Assembly (NCBI GenBank): GCA_943370285.1 | Contig: CALRQJ020000016.1 | Coordinates: 30,886 to 94,885, forward strand | Direction: 5' to 3' | Source of the DNA: CALRQJ02 sp943370285 | GTDB lineage: Bacteria > Bacteroidota > Bacteroidia > Chitinophagales > Chitinophagaceae | DNA: 64,000 nt | In this document: in pieces, positions 25,564 through 34,973 of the stretch | How the letters are laid out: every line of letters begins with the position of its first letter | Numbering within the stretch: the stretch's first letter is position 1 | Notes under the pieces: generated by a model | Told to the model about the DNA's origin: nothing | The model's database searches: none | What the model saw: only the letters and a program-made list of their open reading frames with translations | Translations under genes and position numbers: made by a program

Positions 25564-27414
25564 ATGAAGACAGATAAGAATACGGTCATTGGTTTTGTGT
25601 TGTTGGGGGTGTTGTTTTTTGCCTATTTCTGGTATAATAGCCAGGAACAACAGGCTTTCTTGGCAGAAAAGAAAAGAATCGAAGATTCTGTTGCTCGGGT
25701 TAATGCCGGTAAAGTGTTACCCAAAGACACGATGGCTGCTAAGATTGATTCGGTTAAAAGAGATTCAGCCATCAAGATTGCCCAAGCCGGCGATTTTTCT
25801 GCCGCTGCTATTGGTACTGAACAATTATTTACCGTTGAAAATGAAGTAATGAAAGTAACCTTCACCACAAAAGGTGGTCAGGTTAAAAAAGTAGAATTGA
25901 AAAATTACAAATCATTCGATGGTAAAGCTGTAGTACTTGCCGAAAATGATAAAATCAGTTATAACATTAATACTTCTGCCAATAATGCCAGTGCTAGTGC
26001 TGCATTATTTTTTACAGGATCAACACCGGTAAAAGCTGCAGATGGTAGCCAACAAATAAAATTTAGTTTGGCTGCCGCTAACGGACAAAGTATTGAGCAC
26101 CAATACATCATTAAGCCAAATAATTATTTAATTGATTGGAATGTAAATATCACCGGTGCCGATAAAGTATTAAGCAACGGTCAAGTAAACTTGCAATGGA
26201 AAGCTAGTCCGGCACAACACGAAAAATCTACAGAGTACGAAAGACAGATGAGTAATATCTGTTTTTCAGAAGACAATGAATTTGATTATATATCTGCCAA
26301 AAACGATCATACGTTTGAAAAGCCAGGACAGTGGATGTCAGTGGTACAGCAGTTTTTTAATACCACTATCATTTCAAAAAACAATTTCAACAGTGGTAGT
26401 GTAAAATGGGCAAGACGTACCGATAGCTCTACTATTTTGGCCGATGCCGAAGCTAATTTGCAAGTAAAAATGCCGGTAACGGCTGCTGTTTCTGTTCCAT
26501 TCCAATTGTATTTTGGGCCAAACGATTTTGCAATACTTAAAAAGCAAGCTCCCGAAATGGAGAAGATTGTAAACTTAGGCCGTGATATGTATGCCTTTGT
26601 TCGTCCTATCAACAAATACATCATCATGAATGTGTTTGACTTCTTCGCCAATTTTATTACCAGCTATGGTTGGGTAATTGCTTTGCTTACCTTGTTTATC
26701 AGATTGATTACTGCACCGCTTACTTACACCAGTTATTTAAGTGGAGCAAAAATGAAAGTGCTAAGACCTGAGTTAGATGCGTTGAAAAAGAAATTTGGCG
26801 ACGACCAGCAAGGTTATGCCATGGAACAGATGAAATTGTTTAGAGAAGCAGGTGTTAACCCATTGGGCGGTTGTATTCCGGCTTTACTGCAAATTCCTAT
26901 CTTCTTTGCTTTGTATAGTTTCTTTAACTCTGCTATTTCGTTAAGAGGAGAAAGCTTTTTGTGGGCAAAAGATTTATCGCAGTACGATGTAATTGCCACA
27001 TTACCATTCTCTATTCCTTTAGGATTTGGCGACCATATCAGCTTATTTACATTAACAGCAGTAGCAACCAGTTTCTTGATTTCTATTTACAATATGAGTA
27101 TGACACCAACACAGGACAATCCTATGTTGAAGTACATGCCTTATATATTCCCGTTTGTCTTGTTGTTCATCTTTAACAGATTGCCATCGGCGTTAACTTG
27201 GTATTACACCGTATCAAACATCATCACTTTAGGTTTGCAATTTGTAATTCAGAATTACATTATCAACCACGATAAGATTTTAGCTAAAATCGAGGAAACT
27301 CGTAAAAAGCCAAAAGTGAAAAGTAAATGGCAACAGAAATATGGCGAAATGCTCGAAAGCCAGAAGAAAATTCAGGAAATGAAGAGCAAAAACGACCAGA
27401 ATAAGAAAAAGTAA
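25564..27414 (+). CDS. yidC: Membrane protein insertase YidC
   Basis: The 616-residue protein begins with an N-terminal membrane anchor (NTVIGFVLLGVLFFAYFWYN), then a large periplasmic beta domain (about 80-350). The conserved insertase core starts at SYGWVIALLTLFIRLITAPL and includes QMKLFREAGVNPLGGCIPAL, where the hydrophilic-groove Arg lies, and MKYMPYIFPF-like LKYMPYIFPFVLLFIFNRLP. The basic tail (KKPKVKSKWQQKYGE) probably contacts ribosomes. It inserts and folds inner-membrane proteins with or without SecYEG. A terminator follows. Confidence 0.97.
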   Translation: MKTDKNTVIGFVLLGVLFFAYFWYNSQEQQAFLAEKKRIEDSVARVNAGKVLPKDTMAAKIDSVKRDSAIKIAQAGDFSAAAIGTEQLFTVENEVMKVTFTTKGGQVKKVELKNYKSFDGKAVVLAENDKISYNINTSANNASASAALFFTGSTPVKAADGSQQIKFSLAAANGQSIEHQYIIKPNNYLIDWNVNITGADKVLSNGQVNLQWKASPAQHEKSTEYERQMSNICFSEDNEFDYISAKNDHTFEKPGQWMSVVQQFFNTTIISKNNFNSGSVKWARRTDSSTILADAEANLQVKMPVTAAVSVPFQLYFGPNDFAILKKQAPEMEKIVNLGRDMYAFVRPINKYIIMNVFDFFANFITSYGWVIALLTLFIRLITAPLTYTSYLSGAKMKVLRPELDALKKKFGDDQQGYAMEQMKLFREAGVNPLGGCIPALLQIPIFFALYSFFNSAISLRGESFLWAKDLSQYDVIATLPFSIPLGFGDHISLFTLTAVATSFLISIYNMSMTPTQDNPMLKYMPYIFPFVLLFIFNRLPSALTWYYTVSNIITLGLQFVIQNYIINHDKILAKIEETRKKPKVKSKWQQKYGEMLESQKKIQEMKSKNDQNKKK

Positions 27415-27436
27415 TGTTAACAAATCGCTTATCTAC

Positions 27437-27465
27437 ATGCCCCGCCAAATAGGTGGGGCATTTTT
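27437..27465 (+). terminator. Rho-independent terminator after yidC
   Basis: ATGCCCCGCC (27437-27446) pairs with GGTGGGGCAT (27452-27461), with one G-T pair, and is followed by TTTT. Confidence 0.9.
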
Positions 27466-27510
27466 CAATTAGTTGGCATAGTTTTAAGGCTATTATTTAA
27501 AATATTGGGT

Positions 27511-28134
27511 ATGAAACGTATTATATTACCATTGTTATTATTAGCTACAACTGCAACTTTTGCGCAGCAAAGGATCATTGCAGAATGTACGGTAGATTTT
27601 AGTTTGTCAGCTTCTGATGGCGATGCTGCAACACAAGAATCAATGAAGAATACCCAAAAAACTTTGTACATCAAGGGCACTAAAAGTAGAACTGACTTGG
27701 TTAACACTTCTTTCACCCAAACTACCATTTTTGATACAAGGTCAGATACGGCCGTTGTATTAAGAACATTTGGCAACAATAAGTACATGAGTTATTTAGA
27801 CGAAAAAAAATGGTTGGCCCAGCATAAGAAATATGAAGGATTGGTACTTACACCCGATGCAGAAACCAAAGTGATTTTAGGGTATGAATGTAAAAAAATG
27901 ATGGCAGCGGCAAAAGACGGCTCAATCTATAATATTTTCTATGCTCCATCTATCATGCCTTCAAACCGAGAATTTGAATATCAATTTAAAGATGTTCCCG
28001 GTTTTATTTTAGAATTTGAAGCTGCCGATGAAGCCGGTAAAGGAACCGTAAAGTATACCGCTACAAAAATCTCTCTTAGCCCGGTATTGGCACAAAAGTT
28101 TGATTTGCCAAAATCTGGCTACAGAATTCTGTAA
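27511..28134 (+). CDS. Exported DUF4412/GLPGLI-like protein
   Basis: The start is the ATG at 27511, giving MKRIILPLLLLATTATFAQQ as signal peptide; the TTG at 27505 is less likely. The 207-residue product has a beta-rich lipoprotein-localisation-like pattern: TLYIKGTKSRTDL, TTIFDTRSDTAVVLRTFGNN, TKVILGYECKKMMAAAKDGS and FAPS-like FYAPSIMP. This matches DUF4412 / GLPGLI-type exported proteins of Bacteroidota, of unknown function. It is a single gene, convergent with the next. Confidence 0.72.
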   Translation: MKRIILPLLLLATTATFAQQRIIAECTVDFSLSASDGDAATQESMKNTQKTLYIKGTKSRTDLVNTSFTQTTIFDTRSDTAVVLRTFGNNKYMSYLDEKKWLAQHKKYEGLVLTPDAETKVILGYECKKMMAAAKDGSIYNIFYAPSIMPSNREFEYQFKDVPGFILEFEAADEAGKGTVKYTATKISLSPVLAQKFDLPKSGYRIL

Positions 28135-28152
28135 GAAAAAAGTAAAATTTAA

Positions 28153-28512
28153 TTAGTGAGCAACAGGTGATGGTGCCTTAAACTTAGGTACGGTTACCTT
28201 GTGCTTGTAAGGGTAGATATAAGTGGTATTGCCCTTTTCGTAGTGAAGCACACCATTCAATTGCATACCTGTATTATTTTTCTGTTGAGATGTAACTTGA
28301 GAGTTTTTCAACGTTAAGCCATAACTCAATGAAACAACAGAAATGTTTTTGAAGTTCTTATTGAAATTCTTTAGGGTGAATTTCTCTTTTTTAGCGCTGT
28401 TATTAGAAGAACCCGAAACTGAACCAGTAAACGCAAAGGCAACCTGAACTGCTAGCACTGCTGCCAGCATTACAGTTATTTTTTGCCATTTTATGTGTTT
28501 ACGTATGTTCAT
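28153..28512 (-). CDS. Small exported protein of unknown function
   Basis: With the ATG at 28512 the product has 119 residues: MNIRKHIKWQKITVMLAAVL plus AVQVAFAFTG is a signal peptide with a basic N-region. The mature part is short, basic and rich in Ser, Asn and Lys, and contains SVVSLSYGLTLKN and LHYEKGNTTYIYPYKHKVTV. I recognise no domain. An upstream in-frame alternative start (28548) would spoil the signal peptide. Confidence 0.65.
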   Translation of the reverse strand: MNIRKHIKWQKITVMLAAVLAVQVAFAFTGSVSGSSNNSAKKEKFTLKNFNKNFKNISVVSLSYGLTLKNSQVTSQQKNNTGMQLNGVLHYEKGNTTYIYPYKHKVTVPKFKAPSPVAH

Positions 28513-28648
28513 TTGATGTAAAAATAGGGTTTTCCCTTTATTTAACAATACTTTCTTTGAATTATAATAACGTTAACAAATAAAAAAAGTTTCAAAAAAA
28601 GCTAAAAATAATTTTTTACTTGTTAATTTTCATAAACCAACAGTCCAA

Positions 28649-30067
28649 ATGAAAGAAAATCCATTTCGTCAAGACCGAGAAGAATTGAGAGAATTGCTCA
28701 GGCAATACGACAATCTTAAGCTCGGTAGGCAACATGCATTCCTCGAAGAAGAGGCATTTGAACGCATTATTGACCATTTCGACGATGAGGATGATCTCAC
28801 CAAGGCTTTAGAAGCTGCAACTATTGGTTTAGAACAATTTCCTTATTCCTCAGCATTGATGCTCAAAAAAGCCGATTTGTTGCTTGCTACCCGAAAATAT
28901 TACCAAGCCTTAGATATTTTAGAAAAAGCCGAACTCTTTGATCATAACGATATCAATCTGTACATCCTTAAAACAGATGTGTACTTGGCTTTAGAATGGC
29001 ATGATAAAGCCGTTGCCGTTTTAGAAGAAGCATTGCAGTTGTTTGAAGGCGATGAAAGATTAGAATTATTGTTTGAATTAACAGATGTATATGATGATTA
29101 TGAAGAGTTTGATAAAGTGTTTGATTGTTTGAAATTGATTTTAGAAGAAGAACCCAATAATGAAGAAGCACTGTATAAAATTTGTTTTTGGACAGATTTC
29201 ACCGGCCGCAATGAAGAAAGCATAAAACTGCATCTCAAAATCATTGAAGAATTCCCCTACAACGAATTAGCCTGGTTTAATGTTGGTGCTGCATATCAAG
29301 GATTGAAATTGTACGAAAAAGCAATTGATGCCTATCAATACGCCATAGCTATTGACGAAAAGTTTGATTATGCTTATCGTAACATGGGTGATGCCTATTT
29401 GCGATTGAGAAAATATAAAGATGCCATTGAAGCATTAGAAAAAGTGCTTGAATTAAGCAGACCCGAGGAAGTTATTTATGAAGCGATAGGGCACTGTTAC
29501 CACAAGTTGCGCAACTATGCTCAAGCAAGAATAAATTACCGCAAAGCATCGCATTTACATCCTGAAGATAGTAAGCTGTATTACAAGCTGGCATTGACTT
29601 ACATTAACGAAGAGTTATGGGAAAGTGCCATCAAACAATTAGAAAACGCCATGCGTATTCACCGCAGTGTGCCTGAATTTAATTTGGCAATGGGTGAATG
29701 TTTAATGCACTTGGGCAATACAAAAGAGGCCATCATTTTCTTTGGTAATGTGGTGAGGGCAAGGCCAAAAAGCATTTCGGGTTGGGAGTCACTAATCAAT
29801 TGTTTGTACCAAGCCGAGTATTACGAAGAAGCTATTGAACAATGTTTAGTTGCAGCCGAAGCAACTAATGGCAAGCCTTTGTTTTTCTACTATGCTGCCG
29901 CATTATATTTTGCCATGAAAAAGCCCAAAGAAGCTTTATTGCATTTGGAGAAAGGATTAGCCGCAGCACCAAAATTGGTTAAAAAATTCATCGAACTTAA
30001 CCCGGCTATTTTACAAAACCCGCAAGTAGTAGATGTAATGGCGAGATACAAAAAAAACAAAAAATAA
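28649..30067 (+). CDS. Tetratricopeptide-repeat protein
   Basis: The 472-residue cytoplasmic protein is made almost wholly of TPR units after an N-terminal acidic helix. Clear repeats include AWFNVGAAYQGLKLYEKAID, YAYRNMGDAYLRLRKYKDAI, VIYEAIGHCYHKLRNYAQAR and SKLYYKLALTYINEELWESA, roughly ten units in total. No enzymatic domain or signal peptide is present, so it is probably a scaffold or adaptor. Nothing in the neighbourhood points to its partner. Confidence 0.9.
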   Translation: MKENPFRQDREELRELLRQYDNLKLGRQHAFLEEEAFERIIDHFDDEDDLTKALEAATIGLEQFPYSSALMLKKADLLLATRKYYQALDILEKAELFDHNDINLYILKTDVYLALEWHDKAVAVLEEALQLFEGDERLELLFELTDVYDDYEEFDKVFDCLKLILEEEPNNEEALYKICFWTDFTGRNEESIKLHLKIIEEFPYNELAWFNVGAAYQGLKLYEKAIDAYQYAIAIDEKFDYAYRNMGDAYLRLRKYKDAIEALEKVLELSRPEEVIYEAIGHCYHKLRNYAQARINYRKASHLHPEDSKLYYKLALTYINEELWESAIKQLENAMRIHRSVPEFNLAMGECLMHLGNTKEAIIFFGNVVRARPKSISGWESLINCLYQAEYYEEAIEQCLVAAEATNGKPLFFYYAAALYFAMKKPKEALLHLEKGLAAAPKLVKKFIELNPAILQNPQVVDVMARYKKNKK

Positions 30068-30085
30068 GCTGCTTTTACATGGCGT

Positions 30086-30538
30086 TTATAAGGTTTCAAC
30101 GGCATCTTTATGCCTTATTTTCCACACCAAATAATAATATGCTAATATCAAAATACCAATGGTGAATGGTATGATGGATAAATGTTTGAAGGTGATATCG
30201 CCGTACACCACTCCGGTATCAAAATGTAAAAATTCACTAATCATCCAATAAGAGTTTGCTGTAATCCAAAATACAATAGCAGCATTATGACAGGTTTCTG
30301 ACATTAATTTTCTATTGCGAATGGTGATGATGATGGCAATTATTAGCGTTGGTATAATCATCAAAATACCTAAAGGTTTCCATACCAAACACCAACTGAT
30401 ATCTTTAAACAACCAAAAAACAATATGTAGGTTTTCCATTTTTCGATAAGCAATAGGAATGGCGTATTGTTCTTGAGTTGATTGATTTGACATTAGTGTT
30501 GGTTTTGAAATGCGATCAAAAATAGTATTTGCAGCCAC
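30086..30538 (-). CDS. Small membrane protein of unknown function
   Basis: Three hydrophobic helices are visible (PLGILMIIPTLIIAIIITI, NAAIVFWITANSYWMISEFL, SIIPFTIGILILAYYYLVW), with a conserved-looking WLFKDISWCLVWKPLG ahead of the first. The frame opens with GTG at 30538, directly after the stop of the FAD enzyme gene. An ATG at 30493 (MSNQSTQEQ) gives a shorter product and may be the true start. Likely translated from the same mRNA as the upstream gene. Family unknown to me. Confidence 0.7.
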   Translation of the reverse strand: MAANTIFDRISKPTLMSNQSTQEQYAIPIAYRKMENLHIVFWLFKDISWCLVWKPLGILMIIPTLIIAIIITIRNRKLMSETCHNAAIVFWITANSYWMISEFLHFDTGVVYGDITFKHLSIIPFTIGILILAYYYLVWKIRHKDAVETL

Positions 30539-31606
30539 TTATACGACCTGACGAGAAAGGATTTTTTTGAATCGACTTACATCAGCTTCTGGGTCAATAG
30601 CTTTTCCTTCAACTAAATGATGTGCTAATTCGACTGCAAACCAAGGCGCTAATGAACAACCTTTTGTACCCATGCCATTTAAAATACCAACATGAGGATG
30701 CTTAGGATGTAAGCCTACAAATGGTCTTCTTTCAACAGCTGCCGGTCTTAAACCTGCCCAATGGTGTACTATTTCAAAAGGAACTTTAAGTACCTGTTGT
30801 AATTGTTTGATGGTTTGTTGTTTAAAGGCTTCGGTGGGTAAGGTTGTTTCATAAGTGTTTTCGTAAGTGCTACCAATCCACCATAATCCATCGTACCAAG
30901 GCACAAAAGTAGATTTGCCAAATTTGTAGATACGATCTTGTGCTAATCCTTCAACCGATGCAATAATTGCTTCGCCTTTATTTTCAATAAATGGCAGTAA
31001 CGACCAATACGGATGTTTGAAGCTGTCGGTACCATTGCAGAATATGATTTTTTTTGCTTTAATGCCTTGATATTCTACACCATCAGTAGTCAGCTGAAGT
31101 GCTTTCGCATCAAAACAATTGGGTATCAAACTATCTTGTTGCAATAAATGATTTCTCCATCCCGCTAAGAGCGGTAACAAATCTATATGCCATACCGGAT
31201 TAATTTCTAATGGTTGGTAGATGAAATTAAACCATTGATCAAACGCTGAGGTATCTGAGATATAGCGCAGATAAGGATTAGCGAGTACCACCTTTTTGCG
31301 GTAGTTGTTCATCATTTCATCTGTAGGCGGAAAGGCAATAATATTTTTTTGGCTGATGACCGTTTGACCAATTGTTGTACCAAAGGCCTGATAAGCATTC
31401 CATGTGAATGGAAGGATAGCTTCTGCCATCCAAGTTACAGCAGCTTGCCTGCCGGTAATGGGATTGATAACCCCACTCGCAATTTTGGTAGAGGAGAAAG
31501 GCCTTTCTTCATCTATCACCAATACTTTTTGCCCTTTTTTAATCAGTTCCCAACATAAAAAACTACCACAAATACCTTGACCAATGATGATATAATCTTT
31601 CTCCAT
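30539..31606 (-). CDS. FAD-dependent oxidoreductase (DAO family)
   Basis: The 355-residue flavoprotein begins with the dinucleotide motif DYIIIGQGICGSFLCWELIK and the second-strand acid in VLVIDEERPFSSTKIASGVI. It ends with the FAD-contacting segment GLRPAAVERRPFVGLH and GILNGMGTKGCSLAPWFAVE. This matches the D-amino-acid oxidase / glycine oxidase-like superfamily. The substrate is uncertain; the MnmC C-terminal domain is a relative. A TACCTTTG promoter box lies at 31623-31630. Confidence 0.85.
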   Translation of the reverse strand: MEKDYIIIGQGICGSFLCWELIKKGQKVLVIDEERPFSSTKIASGVINPITGRQAAVTWMAEAILPFTWNAYQAFGTTIGQTVISQKNIIAFPPTDEMMNNYRKKVVLANPYLRYISDTSAFDQWFNFIYQPLEINPVWHIDLLPLLAGWRNHLLQQDSLIPNCFDAKALQLTTDGVEYQGIKAKKIIFCNGTDSFKHPYWSLLPFIENKGEAIIASVEGLAQDRIYKFGKSTFVPWYDGLWWIGSTYENTYETTLPTEAFKQQTIKQLQQVLKVPFEIVHHWAGLRPAAVERRPFVGLHPKHPHVGILNGMGTKGCSLAPWFAVELAHHLVEGKAIDPEADVSRFKKILSRQVV

Positions 31607-31622
31607 TATTGTATTTAAACGG

Positions 31623-31630
31623 CAAAGGTA
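31623..31630 (-). promoter_or_regulatory. Bacteroidota -7 box of the FAD oxidoreductase gene
   Basis: TACCTTTG on the minus strand ends 16 bases before the ATG and is followed by CCG as at prfB and rlmI. Confidence 0.55.
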
Positions 31631-31663
31631 ATACTACCAATATTCCACCAAAGTAAGGCACAT

Positions 31664-31695
31664 AAAAAAAGCTTATGGTGTTACCACAAGCTTTT
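31664..31695 (-). terminator. Rho-independent terminator
   Basis: AAAAGCTT (31667-31674) pairs with AAGCTTTT (31688-31695), with GGT/ACC pairs inside the loop. On the minus strand it runs into a T tract. It probably ends the transcript of the 31886-32149 gene. Confidence 0.75.
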
Positions 31696-31885
31696 AAACC
31701 CCCAAGAATTGGATGGTAATGTTAGGTAGGAGCTAAATTATCATCCGAGTGCAATATGCACCCAAACTTGCTTAGTCCCTATACTACAAAGCGGGTATTT
31801 ATGTTAAGTTTTTGTGAACAGTATTGCTATTGTGTATAATTGTCTGCAAGCCAACAGTTTCTAACTAATTACCAGAAAACTTGAA

Positions 31886-32149
31886 TTATACACTTAAACC
31901 CATGGCATTGGCAGTATTTACCTCTTGGTATTGTTCGGTACTCCAATTTCCAACTTTACTGCGGAGATAGTTGTCGAGTGTTTCAATATTTTCTGCTTCC
32001 CAAACACAGGTTGCTTCGGTCATATCGGGGTTGGGCATAACTTGTAACACACGGCTTACGCCGGCTTCGGGTAAATTAGGCAAACTTTGTTGAGCACTTG
32101 CCCAAAAATCTTGCGGGTTGTTTACTTTGTGATTAACTACAATAATCAT
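31886..32149 (-). CDS. Small cytoplasmic protein, possibly ferredoxin-like fold
   Basis: The 87-residue protein reads MIIVVNHKVNNPQDFWASAQ with PEAGVSRVLQVMPNPDMTEA and TCVWEAENIETLDNYLRSKV. The strand-helix-strand pattern suggests an alpha-beta dimeric barrel as in small monooxygenases and muconolactone-isomerase-like proteins. No catalytic residue can be assigned. Single gene. Function unknown. Confidence 0.65.
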   Translation of the reverse strand: MIIVVNHKVNNPQDFWASAQQSLPNLPEAGVSRVLQVMPNPDMTEATCVWEAENIETLDNYLRSKVGNWSTEQYQEVNTANAMGLSV

Positions 32150-32220
32150 AATGGTTGTTTTTAGTGATACAAATTTGCATTATTAAAAACGGCAGGTCAA
32201 TACCCGACTACGGGTATTTA

Positions 32221-32634
32221 TTATTGTTTGTAAAATGATTGTGTTAAGCCATCATGGGCCTCATCCGACAATAATAGGGTACCATTTTCAATACTTTCGA
32301 CCATGCCATCAGTCATTATTCCTGAAAAGTTGATATACCTTTTTGTCTTTGCATTATGAATGCAAGTTTGGTTACTAAGGGTGAAGTTGCCTTGTTCGGC
32401 AACCAATCCGTTTGTATTTAAAGTATAAGTGTTGTTAGCGGCAATTGATAATACGATTTGTTTACCGGTTGATGTTGGGGTTTCGTGGATGTGATTGGCT
32501 AAGCCTCCATCTGTACTCAACCATTGCCAATTACCAATTAAATCTGCATTTGCAGTAGTGGATTGTTGTTTAGCGCAAGCTGATAATAGGATGGAGTACA
32601 TACAGATACTTGCAATTATCTTCCAATGCTTCAT
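32221..32634 (-). CDS. Small lipoprotein, possibly lipocalin-like
   Basis: The 137-residue protein has a lipoprotein signal ending SILLSACAKQ. It continues DLIGNWQWLSTDGG and NNTYTLNTNGLVAEQGNFTL, the start seen in lipocalin-like domains that sit under the outer membrane or on the surface. Function unknown; the neighbours are unrelated. Confidence 0.7.
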   Translation of the reverse strand: MKHWKIIASICMYSILLSACAKQQSTTANADLIGNWQWLSTDGGLANHIHETPTSTGKQIVLSIAANNTYTLNTNGLVAEQGNFTLSNQTCIHNAKTKRYINFSGIMTDGMVESIENGTLLLSDEAHDGLTQSFYKQ

Positions 32635-32689
32635 TGCGTCATTTTTGAAATAGATACGGTCTTACATTCAATCGTTGCCTATCGAATTG

Positions 32690-33454
32690 TTAACGATTGT
32701 TTTCATAATAATCCCACATCAAACGAAATACTTTTTCTTTTAATGCTTTGCTATCGCTACCTGGAGTAACAGGGGCTAAAAATTGCATCTTCAGTGGTAT
32801 GGGTAATAGATAGAAAAATCTATTATTGGGCAAAGCTTTTCCGGTGTTGAATAACAGACAAGGCATAACAGCAGTTTGCGTATCCACAGCTAATTTGAAA
32901 GCCCCATCGTAAAATTGTTTTAAGGCGTCTTTGGTTCTGTTGCGGGTACCTTCGGGATATATGCACATATGTATACCTATGGCTAAAGTTTGTTTCATGG
33001 CATCATAACTACGTCTACGACTGTTGTCATCCTTTCTATCTACCAAAATAGAACCTTTTCTATAAAACCATCCAAACAATGGAATCTTAGCAAAAGATTT
33101 TTTAGCGATGGTTTTATTGGGTCCGGGAATAAAAGGAGATGATAAAGGAACGTCTAATAAAGTATTGTGATTACAGGTAATAATATAGGTTTGGTTGGTA
33201 GCAAAATGCTCCCAACCTTTTACCGAAACAGGACATCCAATCGTCCGAAGCCAAACATTCATCCAAAGTCTGCTGATGCGGATGAAAATATCCTGTCCTT
33301 TTGGTTGTGGTATCAAGTAACAAATCATTGATGGAATAAAAATCAGTAAAAACGTAGTAATAAAACTAATAATACCCCATACTGCCCATATACGAGCAAA
33401 TACAGATAAGAAATAATATTTGAAACCCTTAGCAGATGTTGGTTTAGCCATCAT
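32690..33454 (-). CDS. plsC: 1-acyl-sn-glycerol-3-phosphate acyltransferase
   Basis: The product is about 254 residues from the ATG at 33454 (MMAKPTSAKG); the longer frame opens with TTG. It has an N-terminal membrane helix (IISFITTFLLIFIPSMICYL), then the acyltransferase HX4D block (TCNHNTLLDVPLSS), FYRKGSILVDRKDDNSRR and the substrate-binding CIYPEGTRNR. It should add the second acyl chain to lysophosphatidic acid at the inner membrane. Closely related acyltransferases of aminolipid pathways cannot be excluded from sequence alone. Confidence 0.87.
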   Translation of the reverse strand: MMAKPTSAKGFKYYFLSVFARIWAVWGIISFITTFLLIFIPSMICYLIPQPKGQDIFIRISRLWMNVWLRTIGCPVSVKGWEHFATNQTYIITCNHNTLLDVPLSSPFIPGPNKTIAKKSFAKIPLFGWFYRKGSILVDRKDDNSRRRSYDAMKQTLAIGIHMCIYPEGTRNRTKDALKQFYDGAFKLAVDTQTAVMPCLLFNTGKALPNNRFFYLLPIPLKMQFLAPVTPGSDSKALKEKVFRLMWDYYENNR

Positions 33455-33503
33455 AATTAGCAAAGTAAATAAATTTCTGTCTAGATGTTCTTGTTTGCAA
33501 TAG

Positions 33504-34175
33504 TTAAGGTTGCCAATCTATCGGTTGTAAACCGGCTTTCATTAATAAGTCATTGGTTTTACTAAAATGTTTGCAGCCATAAAAACCATTATAAGCACTC
33601 AATGGCGATGGATGTGCTGCTTTTAATACATGGTGTTTGGTTTCATCAATCAACGATTGTTTTTCTTGTGCAAATCGGCCCCACAACAAAAACACCACAT
33701 TTTTTTTCTCATCCGATAATCTACGAATGACCGCATCAGTAAATTCCATCCAACCTACTTTAGCATGACTAGCAGCTTCGTTTGCCCTAACGGTTAGCGA
33801 TGCATTCAACAACAAAACACCCTGCTTTGCCCATTTGGTTAAATTGCCTGAAGTAGGTATAGGCATGCCAATATCAGCATTTAATTCTTTGTAGATGTTT
33901 ACCAAAGAAGGTGGCGGTGGAACACCATCGGGCACAGAGAAACTTAAGCCATGTGCCTGACCTGCACCATGATAAGGATCTTGACCAATAATGACCACTT
34001 TTACACTATCGAATGGTGTGGTATTGAATGCATTAAAAATTAAACTACCGGGTGGATAGATGATTTTACCTTGTGCCTTTTCTACCTTCAAAAATGTAAC
34101 CGCCTGTTGAAAATAGGGTTTGCTGAATTCTGCTTTCAGCACGGCTTTCCAACTTGGTTCAATTTTGACATCCAT
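33504..34175 (-). CDS. ung: Uracil-DNA glycosylase, family 1
   Basis: The 223-residue enzyme has the water-activating D66 in VIIGQDPYHGAGQAHGLSFS, the proline-rich loop DGVPPPPSLVN, LLLNASLTVR, and the catalytic H188 in AAHPSPLSAYNGFYGCKHF. It removes uracil from DNA as the first step of base-excision repair. It lies 28 bases downstream of the HD hydrolase gene on the same strand and is probably co-transcribed with it. Confidence 0.97.
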   Translation of the reverse strand: MDVKIEPSWKAVLKAEFSKPYFQQAVTFLKVEKAQGKIIYPPGSLIFNAFNTTPFDSVKVVIIGQDPYHGAGQAHGLSFSVPDGVPPPPSLVNIYKELNADIGMPIPTSGNLTKWAKQGVLLLNASLTVRANEAASHAKVGWMEFTDAVIRRLSDEKKNVVFLLWGRFAQEKQSLIDETKHHVLKAAHPSPLSAYNGFYGCKHFSKTNDLLMKAGLQPIDWQP

Positions 34176-34202
34176 GGTAAGGAATAAAGATGATGGATAA
34201 AG

Positions 34203-34886
34203 TTATTGATTTGTGTTTGAAATTGATGAAGTAGTAATTTCTCCTTCCCATTCTGCATAAAACTGTTCCAAATAAGCTTCCATAAATTGATGCCTTTGAG
34301 CAGCCATTTGTTTGCCGGCATTGGTATTCATCAAATCTTTCAACAATAATAATTTTTCATAAAAATGATTGATGGTAGGTGCTTGACTGCTTTTGTATTC
34401 TGCCTTAGTCATGTTTAAATTCGGCTGAATAGTTGGGTTGTAGATTTCACGGTTTTTAAATCCCCCATAATTAAATGCACGGGCAATGCCAATAGCGCCT
34501 ATCGCATCTAATCGATCGGCATCTTGGACCACATCTAATTCTTTTGAATGAAGGTTGGAAGCTTCTTTTCCTCCTTTAAAAGAAATGTTTCGGATGATTT
34601 GTTCAACATGATGAATGGCTGTTGTATCAACACCTAAACTTTCTAAAAAAGCAGTGGCTTTTTGTGGGCCAATTTCTTCATTACCACCGTTAAATTTTGA
34701 ATCGGCAATATCATGCAATAAAGCTGCTAATTCACACACCAACACATTTACTTGTTCTTGTGTTGCTAATGTTTTGGTGGTATTCCATACCCGCTGAATA
34801 TGCCACCAATCATGGCCGCCTTCGGCGCCTTGTAAAGTCTGCTTAACATAGCTTACCGTTGCCTGAATAATTTCAGTATGTGTCAT
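34203..34886 (-). CDS. HD-domain phosphohydrolase
   Basis: A 227-residue cytoplasmic protein with the HD metal-binding pattern: HDWWHIQRVWN, ELAALLHDIADSKFNG and VVQDADRLDAIGAIGIARAF. The order H...HD...D is that of the metal-dependent phosphohydrolases related to YedJ-type proteins. Likely substrates are nucleotides or similar phosphates, not proven. First gene of a pair with ung, which suggests a nucleotide or repair role (inference). Confidence 0.87.
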   Translation of the reverse strand: MTHTEIIQATVSYVKQTLQGAEGGHDWWHIQRVWNTTKTLATQEQVNVLVCELAALLHDIADSKFNGGNEEIGPQKATAFLESLGVDTTAIHHVEQIIRNISFKGGKEASNLHSKELDVVQDADRLDAIGAIGIARAFNYGGFKNREIYNPTIQPNLNMTKAEYKSSQAPTINHFYEKLLLLKDLMNTNAGKQMAAQRHQFMEAYLEQFYAEWEGEITTSSISNTNQ

Positions 34887-34973
34887 GTTGCAAAGTAAAG
34901 ATTAGCTATCGAACTCATCAACGGAAAATAAATCAGACTATATTTAACTATTCATCGACTAAAATTACAAAGC

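Noticed and set aside
31696..31885. Possible regulatory RNA upstream of the FAD oxidoreductase region
   Set aside because: Apart from the terminator at 31664-31695 I could not build a stable or known structure; it is downstream of the small 31886-32149 gene and is best seen as spacer.
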